Notes under the pieces: model-generated | What the model was told of the DNA's origin: nothing | The model's database searches: none | Seen by the model: only the letters and a program-made list of their open reading frames with translations | In this document: positions 24,936 to 37,613 of the stretch, piece by piece | Numbering within the stretch: the stretch's first letter is position 1 | Layout of the letters: the number at the start of each line of letters is the position of its first letter | Translations under genes and position numbers: made by a program | Source of the DNA: Alligator mississippiensis | Taxonomy: Eukaryota; Chordata; Crocodylia; Alligatoridae | Reading direction: 5' to 3' | Length of the DNA stretch: 64,000 bases | NCBI RefSeq assembly: GCF_030867095.1 | Contig: NC_081824.1 | Location: forward strand, 306,110,956 to 306,174,955

Positions 24936-26193
24936 AAATATAATATACTCCCAGGCTACGTTATCTTTTCCAGCTGATCTCTACAGTATCAGTGTGTGGG
25001 TAGTGTGCCACTTCACAAAAAATTCTGCCCAGTCTGCACTCCTTGCCCCTGGCCCTCTTTGCCATGAATTCACAGAGCATTACATGTTGTTTGCAGATTC
25101 TAGAATGAGGGGGATATTAATGCAAAGGTATCCAAGCCTTATACCTCCTACATCTTCCATATGAAAGTTGGAGATTATGCATTGATCAGAGGGGCTAAAT
25201 CTGGACAACATACTTAAAGGTGAAAAGATCTGTCAAATAAGGAACTCTATCACATTATAATAGATAGAATTGTTTTGCTGGGATTTTCTGTCATAAAAAA
25301 TTAAACATGTAATTAGATAACATTAATTTAGTAAATTCAAGACTAGGAGTTTATAAATGTTCAAGTGAGCTGGTTCAATTCTGCCCCCAAATACACTTAT
25401 TGCAGAGCTCCCATTTCCTTTAATACAAACTCTGCATGTGTATGCAACATGGTATTTTTCAGTCTGGAGGAAGGTTTTTGGAATGAAGAGGGCAGGTTGC
25501 TAGTGCTTGGAAGGTGAAGTCAAAGAGTAGAGTAAAAGTGGGGCAAGTTTTGTGATAATCCATTATGATTCTTCACTATAAATGTCTATGGATAAAGTGA
25601 TGGTTAGCATCTTGCACCCTACCTACTCTCTATATTCCTGCAGCAGCTTCAAATACATCCAAGCAAAAGAATAACTCTCCCAGAATGCTAGAGGCCCAGG
25701 AAGCAGATCACCAGGTCAAGCTTTTGTGCCCACTTTCATAACATGGAACTTGGCTAAAAGATTCTGTGTCCCAGCTCCACAGAAGCGCCAGTGAAAGGCT
25801 TCCACTCTGCACCACAAGTAGCATTCTAACAAGTAGGAAGTAGGGGAAACAACCATTACAGCAGAGCTAAAAACAATGAATCCAAGGAGGGGAGAAAAAA
25901 AGAGAGAATGTGCAGAAAGTAGGGGAGAGATGCAGTGACTGTACCTGAGCATGCAGGTAAGGAGCAGCCCTCCACAGTGCAAACAAAAGTGAGCATGCAG
26001 GGAAAAAAAAACAGTACAAAAAGCTAGGAAGCATTTATTTAAGCCACAATTAGGAACATTTTGTTGTGTTTTTCCAAAATCCTTAAATGTATTTTTACTA
26101 TAAAGTTGTTTGGGATAGCTAAATTAATGAAAGCTCAAAAACATACAGTGCAAGGATATAATGTCATATAGGTACTCTGGTGAAATGATACAC

Positions 26194-26450
26194 AGGGCAC
26201 ATCTACATGCTCATTAATGCGTCTTTGCTACTGACCATTAAGTTTAGTACCTCTAATATGAGTTACTAAATAAAGGCTAAGTAGCTGTGCAAATACACAG
26301 TAGCAAAGGTGGAAGTTTTTTTGTTACGCTTAATACGCAGTAGACTCATTCTATTGCACATTAATGCATTAGCCCAGAGTTTGCCGTGACACACTAATGT
26401 GCAGTAGAACAGTCTACTGCACATTAAGGCGTCTCTTGTAGATGTGCCCA
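26194..26450. mobile_element. MITE with GGGCACATCTACA termini
   Basis: Left terminus GGGCACATCTACA and right terminus TGTAGATGTGCCC are perfect inverted repeats of 13 bp. The interior is AT-rich with repeated 'cattaatg'/'gcagtag' phrases. It is non-coding, and the target duplication was not resolved. It lies about 0.5 kb before RPGR exon 16. Confidence 0.8.
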
Positions 26451-26957
26451 GAGACCAGAACTCAAGTGATTTATTACCAGAAGTTCAAGAAAGAATCGTG
26501 CATTACACTTTTTCATGATCATTTCCTTTCTGTGAGAGGAGGTATAATGTTTATATGAAAAATGTTACATTTCATGTCACAAGAAGTATTTAAACAATAT
26601 AATGATGGTGATATAACTATATGATGTCATAGTATAAAAATACACGTTACTTGTTGTTTTCTTTATAATTGTTTTCAGAATGAGAAACATGCTGTTTGTA
26701 GACTAGTTTCTTTGATAGTTACGTGCTAGTCATGGCTAAAAAATGGAATTTGTAGAAAAGCTCTTCTTATATCAGAGGCTGAGACCAAATGAGCTTTGAA
26801 TCACAGTGTATGTGGGGAATCAGACAGCATTCTGATTACTGTGTCTTCATGAGCTTTTTGAAAAATAGGCCTAATTTATAGTACATTCCTTTTGTTAATG
26901 TGTTAGAAGCACTACAGGCTTATTAGTTATAATTATCTTTTTTCTGTTTTGTTACAG

Positions 26958-27158
26958 GATCAGATATCTTCTGAAGATGATGATACTGATGATGATGAAG
27001 AGACTGATGATGATGAAGCAGAAGAAGAAGAACCAGATGAAGAGAAGGAAGACAAAGAGGAGGAGGAGGATATTGATAGGCAAGTGGGTGCAGAAGAGGT
27101 GCATCACAATGGAACTCCTGAAGAAGAGAAAAGCAATAACACCACAGAAATCCTACAG
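26958..27158 (+). CDS. RPGR: RPGR exon corresponding to human exon 16 (acidic)
   Basis: Exon of 201 bp (67 codons), phase 0 at both ends, with a TTACAG acceptor and a GTACAG donor at 27159. It encodes DQISSEDDDTDDDEE and continues as a dense Asp/Glu stretch to TTEILQ. The human counterpart also starts with Asp in phase 0 and is acidic, but this copy is richer in consecutive acidic residues. Used only in the constitutive isoform, it partly replaces the ORF15 acidic tract with another, shorter one. Orthology is by position and phase, since the sequence is low complexity. Confidence 0.88.
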
Positions 27159-27428
27159 GTACAGTATTTACCCCTTCTAACATGTTGTACCGTATAGGAA
27201 TTTAGCCATATAATTCCAGTGAACATGCCTGCAGCTGTTTTTAATCCTGTTTCATCTTTCCCTAATGAAGAAATATCAATCTTAATACTCTAGTTATTCA
27301 GAAATTATACTAATGTAGTTGTCTGTTAGTATATAACTACTTAGAATTTTAAATGCTATCGTTAAACATTTTGTTTTTAAATGGCTTGAAAGTACTACGT
27401 TACATATTTCATTATTTTATTTTTACAG

Positions 27429-27468
27429 GAAGAACAAAGCACTCAGGAAGAGAACATAATTCAGCAAG
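27429..27468 (+). CDS. RPGR: RPGR exon corresponding to human exon 17 (40 bp)
   Basis: Tiny exon between a TTTTTACAG acceptor and a GTACAA donor at 27469. It encodes EEQSTQEENIIQQ plus the first base of a Gly/Asp codon. It enters in phase 0 and leaves in phase 1. The next exon at 30041 needs exactly that phase, which supports the call in spite of the short length. Confidence 0.8.
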
Positions 27469-30040
27469 GTACAAATTTAGAATTTGGCCATTACAGATGT
27501 TTTGAACTCAACTACATTTTACCTAGTGACACTTTTTTATGAACCTAGTTACATAAATGCTAAATGACACTGACATTGTGTAAGACACACAAAGCAATGT
27601 TCTATAGCTTACAGAATTTTTGAGTTACCAATTTTGATCTCCAAAAAAACTATTCCCTTCCAAAATATTTTGGGGTGAGTAGTTGGGGAAGCCTATCATA
27701 GTGGTACACTCATAGAGATATTCTATACTGTTTTGTCTGTTTAAAACTACAGGAAACCCATATCAGAGTTATATGATGTATAGGAGCCCTTATATATCAC
27801 AACTCTAGATGACAGGACTACAGGTAGGAAAATGAGGCAGCAAGCCCTTTACACCAAAGAGTAATAACCATAGATACTGACTGCTACCATGTGCATCCTT
27901 GTTACATCTTGTAGGGCGTCTGTGCATACAGAGAGCTGTCCTATCCCCATCCCATTCAGTGGGGTATAGTACTGAGGACAGGGAGTAGCAGAGAAAGTTA
28001 TCCCTCTGGTTTCTTCAGACATCCTGTTAGTAATTAGTACGCATGACACTGATGGAAAATGCTTAGAAACAAAATATGAATTGAAATGTGTCTGGTCATG
28101 ACATAGGTGCTGACTTTAATTTTTGCCAGGGGGACCTAAGATGATGGGCATGTGGGAAGTTTTATGCATTTCAGGTAACAGCCCTCTTCCCCAGGGAGGC
28201 CAGGGCTCTCAGTATTCAACACCCATGGGTCATGAAAACTATTGGATTGACTTCACTGTCTTCATTACAGCACTAAAGACAACAAGTATCTGTCAATCAA
28301 AGATAAATTAATGTTTTTAAATACTTACAAAGGCTATGGGTAAATTTTCAAAAGCACCTATATGAGTAAAGAGTCTAAGTCCCACTTGCATTTGTGACTT
28401 AGGCACTGAAAGATCTATATCTGAGAATTAGGCCCCAAGGCCCCGTCTTAAAATTGGATGGGTAGGCTCCTAAATCACTCAGGGTAACAGAGAACACCTG
28501 TATCAGTAATTTAACAGAGGGTGGGTGAGCAAGGCGGTAGCCTTGGGTGCTGATTTAGTGGAGGAGCATGCTCTACAGCAGCAGGTGCAGCCAGGGTCTT
28601 TGAATCTTCAAGGGCAGGGTAAGATTCATTTATCACATGGCCACCCTTTCCCCTAGTATCAACACACAGGGCTCCAAAGTAGCTAGTTATACTTCCGACT
28701 CATATAACTTGCATTCACACTCAGAAGAGAGCATCTCCTTAGCTTCCTTATCTCATCATAAGTTTCAGTTACTCCACTCCTATTTTCTGTGCCTCCTTGG
28801 GGATAGTGATGAAATAACAACTGAGCCCACCAAGTTTAAATTAAGAATAGGAAGAAAGACAGATAAATTACTGAAGCCAAATGTATCAGTTGCGCAATGT
28901 CTTGGGCCATTTTCAAGAGACTGATTGCAGAGAATACAGATTTGGCACTGTAGTTTTGCTGAATTGTTATAATGCTCAGCTGGAGAAATGCAGCAGAGGA
29001 GAGGCTACAGCTCCAGTCCTCCTTTTGCCAATCACTGAGTTTCTGGGAAATTACACCTCTATTTACAAGAACAGTAGAATCCAGGAATTTAATCTCCCAG
29101 GCTCAAAATATCTTTTTCCTTCACCACAAGGGAAGGGAAGGGAAGAAATATAATGTCAAACAGGTCAACATACCCAGTGTTGAGGGCTCCTTATATCTTG
29201 CTAGCTTAGCTACATGCCTTGAATCATAATCTCCTCTTTCAGCTGGTCCCCAAGATCCAGGACACACTTCTCATAATCATCGGTGTGGGGGTGTTCCTCA
29301 ACTTCCTGGTGTTGCTGAATGAATTAACTTATATTTATGCAAATTTAGTTCTAAGGGTGAATTGTTAGCCCAATTTAAGTCATTGGCAAAACTTCCTCCC
29401 TTTGGGTTCTTCTTAAGAAATGGGCAAATAAAGCTGCAGAACCCTGTAGCTCTTGTCCTGCATCTTGTACAGACCACTATCCCCTTTATTTTCTCCTAGC
29501 ATTGCTTGGTAATTTGCACAGTGGCCAGTTTAGCAACACATGATTTCCAGTCCGCTATCTATTAAGTAGGAAGCCATTTCTGCCCCACCAATACTGAATT
29601 TATTTTAGATGAAATCCATATCCTGCATTGATCTGACAGAACAAAGATTGATAATGAAAGACAATTCTTGTACTAAGTGTCAGACTCCTTCAGTTAAGGC
29701 ATGTTTCCTAAATTTGAGAACAACACACGCTGTCTTCTGTTAACCATAAGAAATCATGGGTGTCTTAGTCAAAATAATTTACCTGAGTGGCAGCACCAAC
29801 AGTATTTATTCTATTCTTGAAAATCAAGCATCCGGAGTAAAACTGGAAATCATAAATAGAAATGAGCAAAACAAAAACAGAAGCATCAGAATTTGGCTAA
29901 GCATGAAATTGAACTGAACATTCTGTCCTTCTGTTGTATTTTAGATCTAGAATTAATCTGTGTGTATATTTAAAAATAATTTAAAGAACTGTTCTTTCTG
30001 CACCAAAGAGGAATTTTTTTAATGCTTTATGTTATTTTAG
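27469..30040. other. RPGR: RPGR intron 17
   Basis: No mobile element with clear ends. A stretch near 28340-28440 ('attttcaaaagcacc', 'aagtccca..gacttaggcac') looks like a sauropsid interspersed repeat of unknown class. A related phrase occurs near 12880. Confidence 0.5.
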
Positions 30041-30144
30041 ATAAAAAAAGCACCAATACCCATACTGTGAACAATTCTTCAGGGACTATTTCAGAGAGTA
30101 GTGAAGACAGAATATCTGGAGGAATACTGGGGAGGTCCAAAAAG
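30041..30144 (+). CDS. RPGR: RPGR exon corresponding to human exon 18
   Basis: Exon of 104 bp with a TTATTTTAG acceptor and a GTAAGC donor at 30145. Two bases complete the codon split with exon 17, and 34 codons follow: KKSTNTHTVNNSSG, through SSEDRISGGILGRSKK. It ends in phase 0. The last basic residues join to FSLFKRR in the final exon, which parallels the KKIFLFKR junction of the human protein. Confidence 0.88.
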
Positions 30145-31269
30145 GTAAGCTACTTGAATTTTGATTAGGCTTAATTTGAAAACTTAAAAAAGGTGATGAA
30201 ATTCTTGTAGCAACAGAAAAGTATTGCCAAACCATATGCATCTTTATAAATGCCTGAAAAGTGATGAGCAAACTGTTGGTGTTGCTTAAAAATAGATTTT
30301 TGAGATCCTTGCTTATGTGTTGGCTGCTTGTGCACAGCTCTTGGAATTGTACAGGGCCTTTCATCTGTTGAATAGTTGCTTCTTTTAGGAGTGAGTCCCT
30401 TAATGCCATTATGTAGATGAACAAAAGGAGAGGGAGAAGAGAAAAAAATCATGGGAAAGTATCCTGAACTGTTGCCACATAATGAAACTATGGCAAGATG
30501 ATAGCCATAGTAAATGTCCAGATCTGATATGAAGGGAACCAGTTACGGCATAAGATACAATTTTATTGTGAGTAAGGTTATTGGGATCTTGCCCTCTGTA
30601 ATACCCACATGATCAAAAGTAATGGATGGTCTCTGTGGGTTAGCCCTGTGATAACATTATAGGTAGTACCAACTTTTCACAATGACAGAATTTGAATTAG
30701 GAGTAGCCGTTACTAGGAAGGTGGCAGGGATGTCCCTCAGATGTCCTGTGCATCCCTCTTGCTTGGCTATTTGTACTGTCATGTCTTGCTTTCATGCCAT
30801 GCTTTCAGTACATCTTACAGTGAGGTAGCAGTTTATGCTGCTTTTTATGTCAGATCTTCCCTCTCTTTGGTTGCTTCCTATGGAGACTATAGTTCTAGCA
30901 GAGCAAGGAGTAGAGTGGAAGAGAACCTGAACAGAGAAAGAGTGGAGCAGATGGCATGTGAACAGCCTTAGGGGTGGGGGTCAGTGTAAAAGGCCTTGAT
31001 GACCCTGAAGAGGGAAGGAACAGGGAGAGTAAAAAAATCTTAGAGGTGAGGAAAGAAAGACGAGATGCTTTAGACGAAAGAGAGAAAACACCATCTCCCA
31101 TTTTCAATAAGGTATGAGGAAAAATAGCCAAACTATTTGTTGTACAGAACCTTTTACTGTGCAGATCTCCAGGTGAAATGCTGAAACCTTCCAGCCCCTA
31201 ATACCTATGAAACTACTGAATTCAAATAATAGCTAAACTCCTAGTGATTACAGCAGACAGGATTTTACC
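30145..31269. other. RPGR: RPGR intron 18, 5' part
   Basis: No feature recognised. Short ORFs on both strands lack motifs. Confidence 0.5.
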
Positions 31270-32360
31270 AGTGTAATCACAGTGTGGCAGGGCACTGTTT
31301 GTGCCTGCCACTTTAAGGGCCTGAACCTAGCAGCCGGCGGGTGCCTGCTTAGGGCAGTCATTTTAGAGTCAGGGCTGCCTATATAAGCAGGGTATTTTGC
31401 TGCTGGAAGGCCAGGCAACAACATCACCTGGCTGCAAGGCTGCTGGTATCAACTGGAGGTAAGGGCAGGAGCTGTTGGGGATGGATAGGAGGCTCCTGGT
31501 CCTGGGCATGGCCTAAAACTGCACCCTGCCAGGAGTGGGTGGCCTGGTGGGGCTCTCAGTGGTTCGGGAGCCCCCAGGAAATGCCAGGCCAGTTACCACC
31601 CCGGTGAAAGGCAGGTCGGGGTGCCTTAACCCCAGCTCCCACCCTCGGGTGGGTCAGGTGACACCAGAGGTAGTGGGGCCAGGCACAACTGCAGCCACCT
31701 GAGCCCTATGGGGTGCAAGACCCTGAGGAGGGAGAATGGGGGCCAGGCACGGCTACGTTCACCTGAGCCCACTGGAGAGTGAAGGGGGTGGTATGGAGCC
31801 CCAAGTGAAGGGGCGGAGATAGGGAGCCCCAGTGAAGGGGGAGAAGAACCAGAGGGCCGAGGACCCGGTACATTTATATACACATAGTGTTGCCCTGGAA
31901 GGGGCCAGAGTATGCTTAGACCTAGTCGGGTAATTGGCTGGCCACTAGCCCGGTGAGGGTCATGGGAGAGGCCCAACAGATGGTACATCTGCCAGCCACG
32001 GAATGGACTAGCTAAGCCTAAGAGGGCCCACTCCAAGAGGGAGCAAGGCAGCATAAGTTAGTGATGCATGAAAGAGACCCTGTGAGAGAGGGTGGAGTGT
32101 GTGAGGCCCGAGTGAGAGGCGGGCAGTGTGAATGTGCGGGTGACTGAGGCCTGACAGCGCAGCCTAAGCTTGCTCTGGTGGTAGGCCAGGAGCACTGTAG
32201 CATCCAGATGCCATCCGCGAAGCATGGGCTGCGGTGTAGGGGAGGTACGGAGCCACAGATAGCGCCCCCTGGCATCGGGGCATAAAATGGGCAGCCTCCT
32301 GCTTAAGATCATAAATTAATTAATTAATAACAAGGCGTGGCAGGCGAGTCGGGTGGGGGG
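31270..32360. mobile_element. GC-rich block, possible solo LTR
   Basis: Sharply GC-rich relative to its surroundings. It begins near 'tgtggcagggcactg' and has a TATATAAG box near 31380, as retroviral LTRs do. An AT-rich stretch (attaattaatt) lies near 32315. I could not find a matching end or a target duplication, so the LTR call is a suggestion. The ORFs on both strands are compositional. Confidence 0.4.
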
Positions 32361-32471
32361 TGTGTCCAAAGGCAAGTGGGGAACCTAGCACTGTGGCTAG
32401 GTGTGGAACCCCGCTTTGCCATACAGGTACCATTTCTCCAAAAACCTCCGTCAAAGCAGGAAAGAGTAGAA

Positions 32472-32706
32472 CAGGGCTATCCAATTTTAGAGTAGCCAGG
32501 GACCCAGCTCCCCAAACTCTATCCAGTTGCAGGTTCCCTAGGCCCCACAGGCCACCCTGCCCTGCCCTGCCCTGCCCCTGGGGGTAGGGTTAGGAAGCAG
32601 AAATCGGAGGATGGAGAGGAAACCTGAGGACCCTAGAACAGCAGCAGTAGAGTGGTAGGGGGAATGGTACCCAGACAAGAGCTTGTCCACAAGTTGGACA
32701 GCACTG
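32472..32706. mobile_element. hAT MITE, near-exact 8-bp duplication
   Basis: Starts CAGGGCTATCCAA and ends TTGGACAGCACTG (imperfect inverted repeats). Flanks are GAGTAGAA (32464-32471) and GACTAGAA (32707-32714), 7 of 8 identical with central TA, as expected of Buster-type hAT elements. The interior is C-rich with a CTGCC tandem near 32559-32580. Confidence 0.8.
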
Positions 32707-32714
32707 GACTAGAA

Positions 32715-34185
32715 AAACAAAACAATTTGCATGATATTTTAACCCAGAAATCACACCATGAATCTAGGTAGAAGACAGCAATCTATTAAAACATTACCTT
32801 AATACATATTCATAACCTGCTAACAAACCACAAGATCTCCACCCCTCAACGTGTTTGACTTTCTGCATATGCATCAGATACTCTGTGGAGAAAGTGCTGT
32901 GAAACTGAAAATATATGTGTAAACAGAATTTCATAATATAGGGAACATGAATATGAATACATTAAAAGCTCAAACACAGCAAGGAACACAAAAACATGCA
33001 TTATGATCAAGGCATAATATAAGTATTTTAATTACAGCATGTGTTTTTACAGTAAAAACAAACATAGCTTTTTGTGAAAATTAAAGGTTAAGTAAAGATT
33101 TTATGACTAGATTCTCCTCATTGGAGGAGAGCATAAAAATAATTATAGGGTCCATATATTTTCCTTTAAAAAAAGGGTATGTTGCTATCATAAAGTTTAT
33201 AATAGGCTGTTGCACATAGTCATGGTATTGGAATAAAAGAATAATAGAAGTGGAATAGAACACAATTGAAAGGTTACTTTAAAAAATAAGCAGTCTTTAC
33301 TCCACCTCCATATTTTTAAATAACTCTATTATTTTGCCAAAATATTTTATGCAGTTCCCAAAGGTAATTGTGAATTTTGAACCTTTGGCATTGACAAATC
33401 CTGGCAAAAACAAAAAGGAAGTAGCATTATTTTATTTGTTTTTAAAAATACTGTTGAAACAAGTACGGGATGTCCTGCTTGTATAACTGACAACTAATTG
33501 ATTCCAGAATTTACCTGGAATTTTTAGATTAAATGTATTTTTTTAATGCAAATTATGAGGCAGCTCCTGCAAACTGTTACTCACCTGATTATTTTTACTG
33601 ACTTGAATTAAATAACATTTTGCATAATTACAGTTAATATTGGGAAAGATCAGCAGGATCTAGCACAGGGGGTTATCCAACTGCTGTTAAAGTGAATAGG
33701 AGTCTTTTTGTTGACCACCATGGACATTAGTTCAAGGCTATGTTACTTATTTGTCCTAAAGATTAAAGTAATTAACCACTCTAGTTTTTTAGAGACAAAA
33801 ACATAAGGAGTGGATACCTAGGAATGACTTCCTCCATTGGCTTTTTTCACATATTATTCACTAAGATCAGCAACTGAAATGTTTGTGTTTTCGACTATTA
33901 AGGGGTCAAGTCCTGCCAGGATCACTCTGCCAGTGGCCAACTTCAGCCCTCATTGATTTAAGTGGGACTTTGTCTGGGTGCAGGGGGCATACCTTGCATG
34001 GAGCACCTGGGGTCTTCACCAATAGTCTGGAATACAAAGGCTCAGTCATGCAAGTTTCTGACTACTATGTTCTCAGTCCATCAAAGCAAAACAACTTTCA
34101 GTCCCACTGACATCAGCCAGGGAGCATTACTTCAACAGAACTACAAAAACATGTGAAGTTTAAAGTTAAGTATGTGCCTAAGACC
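32715..34185. other. RPGR: RPGR intron 18, AT-rich, no recognised feature
   Basis: AT-rich intronic sequence without exon-like ORFs or obvious repeats. Confidence 0.5.
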
Positions 34186-34320
34186 CCTGACACATATTAC
34201 ATTTATGACATGATTAACAGGATAATCATGCCATAAGTTGAAACCCGGCCACATATTTAAGTCAATTTAAGGCATGACAATACAGTAAATGAGTCATACA
34301 TTTATTCCACATATAATGTG
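34186..34320. mobile_element. Old MITE (family C), left part, split by CR1
   Basis: Aligns by eye to the intact relative at 39178-39372 ('acatgatta', 'ccggccacat', 'aatttaaggcatga'). The right part resumes at 37396. The split point is the CR1 insertion. Confidence 0.75.
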
Positions 34321-37300
34321 GAGGGAGCCCTTCAGGAAGAGAGGACTCCTGGGAAGGGACGGCATCCACCTTACGAGGAAAGGTAAGTCACTGTTTGCGG
34401 CCAGGATGGCCAATCTTCCGGACAGGGCTTTAAACTAAGATTGCTGGGGGAAGGGGATACACAAATTTAAATGTGTCCAGGGACCAACATACAAGTAAGC
34501 CCTGTAGATAGGGACACTGGGAGAGCCACTTTTGTGGCTGCTGAGGGAATAGTTCTCCATCAGCGGGACAGGAAGACGAGGGCCTCAGTAAGAGGACTCA
34601 GGTGCCTATATACAAATGCCAGGATCATGGGGAACAAGCAGGAGGAGCTAGCCGTCCTACTCTTCAGTGTGCATTATGATCTAGTAGGGATTATGGAGAC
34701 CTGGTGGGACTTCTCTCACAAGTGGAGTGTAGCTATAGAGGGCTACACCCTGCATAGAAGGGACCGGGTGGGGAACAACATTGCTCTCTATGTGAAAGAG
34801 CTGTACACCTCCTTGGAGGCTGACATTGCTCCGAAATTGGACAGCTTGAAACCCTCTGGGGTAAGTTGCAGGGGGGGCATGGCGAGAGAGACCTAACTGT
34901 AGGTGTATACTACAGACCATCAAACCAGGGGGAGGAACTCAATCTGGAGTTCACCTGAGAATTGACTGAGGCCGCACGTGGTCATCATGGGTGATTTTAA
35001 TTATCCAGACATCTCCTGGGAGGAACACTCAGCCAAGTTGGATCAGTCGCAATCCTTCCTGACTCTGGAGGTGCATGGGCCAACCAGAAGTGATGCTCTG
35101 CTATACTTGGTCCTGGCCAAAGGAGAAGACCTGGTGACTGACTTAAATATAGAGGGAAGTCTCGGCAACAGTGACCATGAAACCATCATGTTCACTGTCC
35201 AACATAAGGCAGACAAATCTGATAGCAGGATTGAAGTTTTGGACTTCAAAAATGCAAATTTCAACAAGGTTAAGTCACTAGTAGGGGAACTGCTGCAGGA
35301 CCAGGGACCAAAAGTGAAAGGTGTACATGAAGAATGGTTGTTCCTTAAGGACATGATCCTTGAAGCACAATGGAAGTCTATTCCCATGCAGAGATAAGGT
35401 AACAGAGAGGCTGGGAAGCCCTCTTGGCTAAACAGGGAAATCACGGTCCTCTTAACAAAGAAGAAAGGCTTATAAACAATGGAAGCTTAGGGCAGTCCCC
35501 AAGGAGGACTATTCCACACTGGCCCGCATTTGCAGGGAACAGATAAGAAAGGCTGAAGCGGTGACCGAACTTAGATTAGCAAGAGGAATCAAGGACAGCA
35601 AGTTCTTTAGGTATATAGGGAACAGGAGGAAAACAAATGGGAGTGTGGGGCCATTACTCAGCAACTCAGGACAGCAGCTTACCAGTACCCAGGAGAAAGC
35701 TGAACCTCTGAATGACTACTTTGCCCTCATCTTTCACTGGACCAAGGGGAAAACCATGCCAGGCAGAGTAGAGGATGAGCACAGTAGAAATAATCACCTT
35801 CCTACTATTGCCGTAGAATTGATGTATGACCAGTTTAAAAAGATTAGATGTATATAGATCAGCGGGACTGGATGATCTTCATCTGATAGTGCTGAAGGAG
35901 CAGCCAAAGTCATTGCTGAACTCCCAGAGAAACTTTTCCACAACTCGTGGCACTCTGGAGATGCCCCTGAGGACTGGAAGAGGGTCAATGTTGTGCCCAT
36001 CCACAAAAAAGGCAGAAGGGAGGACCCGGGTAACTATAGGCCAGTCACCCTAACTCCCATCCTAGGGAAAATCCTAGAACAGTTCATCAAGGAGTCTATG
36101 TGTGATAAGCTTTCAGAAGGTAGGATTCTGAATGACAGGCAGCATGGCTTCGTTGCGGACAGGTGTTGCCTTACCAACCTCATCTCCTTCTGTGACCAGG
36201 TAACTTGCCACCTGGACACGAAAGAGCAGGTTCACGTTGTATACCTAGACTTCCAAAAGGCCTTGGATCTAGTTTCCCACAATGACCTCACGAGAAAATT
36301 GGAGGATTGTGGGCTTAACTCCTAGATAGTCATATAGGTGAGAAACTGACAGAACCCAGAGAGTCATAGCAAACGGATCTGTGTCATCCTGGCAAGAAGT
36401 GGGCAGTGGTGTCCCACAGGGGTTGGTGCTCAGTCCAGTACTTTTCAACTTCTTTATTAACAATTTGGATGTGGGGATGAAGAGCTCACTGGCCAAGTTC
36501 ATGGATGGCACCAAGGTATGGGGGAGGGTGGTCACACTTGAAGATAGGCAACAGATACAGGCGGACCTAGATAGCCTAGCAAATTGGGCGGATTGGAATC
36601 TGATGAAGTTCAACGTCAAGAAATGTAAAGTACTCCACCTTGGGATGAGCAACCCCCAACACACCTACAAGCTTGGTGGCACCAAACTGACAAGCACCAC
36701 CAACGAACGGGACCTGGGGGTAATAATAGACCACAATATGAATATAAGCCAGCAGTGCAATGCTGTAGCCATTATGGAAAATAATATTCTGGCTTGCATC
36801 AATCGATGCATCTCCAGCAAAACCAAGGAGGTGATTCTTCTGCTCTACTCAGCACTGATGAGACTACAGCTGGAGTACTGCGTCCTGTTCTGGGCACCGC
36901 ACTTTAACAAGCATGCGGACAAGCTTGAGAGAGTCCAAAGAAGAGCCACCTGTATGATCAGTCTTACACAGTAAGCCATATGAGGAAAGGCTGAGGGATC
37001 TGGGACTCTTCAGCCTGAGGAAAAGAAGGCTGAGAGGGGACCTGGTAGCAGCTTACTGCTAAACTAGGGGAGTACATCAAGGGCTTGGTGGCAACTGTTC
37101 ACCAGGGTGCCCAAGGGGAAAACCAGGAGTAATGGCCACAAAATCCTGGAAGATCTATTCAGGCTCAACATCAGGAAAAAATTCTTCACAATCAGGGTGT
37201 CCAGACTGTGGAATAAGCTCCTTCCAGTGGTGGTGCAATCACCTACCCTGGAAACCTTCAAGAGGAGACTGGATGGTCACCTTGCTGAGGTCACCTGACC

Positions 37301-37395
37301 CCCAGTTATTTTGCCTGCTTGGTGCAGGGGGGCTGGACCCAATGGTCTTCTGAGGTCCCTTCCAGCCTTACAATCTATGAATCTATGACTCCATG
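34321..37395 (+). mobile_element. Near full-length CR1 LINE, inactivated
   Basis: A 3.1-kb CR1 on the + strand. The endonuclease part shows GDFNYPDISW near 34990 and SDHETIMF near 35175. The reverse transcriptase shows YRPVTLTPILGKILE near 36040, VVYLDFQKALD near 36240 and SGVPQGLVLSPVLFN near 36410. The catalytic FADD box is replaced by FMDG near 36500. Several stops and frameshifts are present. The 3' end has the CR1-type 8-base tail (ATCTATGA units) near 37372-37390. The flanks share AATGTG (34315-34320 and 37396-37401), a likely 6-bp target duplication. Confidence 0.93.
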
Positions 37396-37460
37396 AATGT
37401 GTAACAACTTAGTGGCTCATTTTAAATGTGCCTTAAATTGAACATGTGGCTGTTTGGGGC
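37396..37460. mobile_element. Old MITE (family C), right part
   Basis: 'gtgtaacaactt..gtggctc', then 'attgaacatgtggc', matches the right half of the element at 39178-39372. It continues the copy interrupted by the CR1. Confidence 0.75.
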
Positions 37461-37595
37461 GGGCCAATGATATATCCTGATTCTCAGCTGTGTGTCAGGA
37501 TCCAGCACAGGGCAGCCCCAGGGCCCAGGACACAGGTGTTCCCTGTCCGATCAGGATGGAGGCAGAACCCCAGACTGCTGCCCAGCCCCTTCCCT

Positions 37596-37613
37596 CCCCC
37601 CCCCCCCCCCCCC
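37596..37613 (+). repeat. poly-C run (18 C)
   Basis: Homopolymer within a GC-rich unclassified stretch (37.45-37.75 kb). Its length is prone to sequencing error. Confidence 0.85.
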
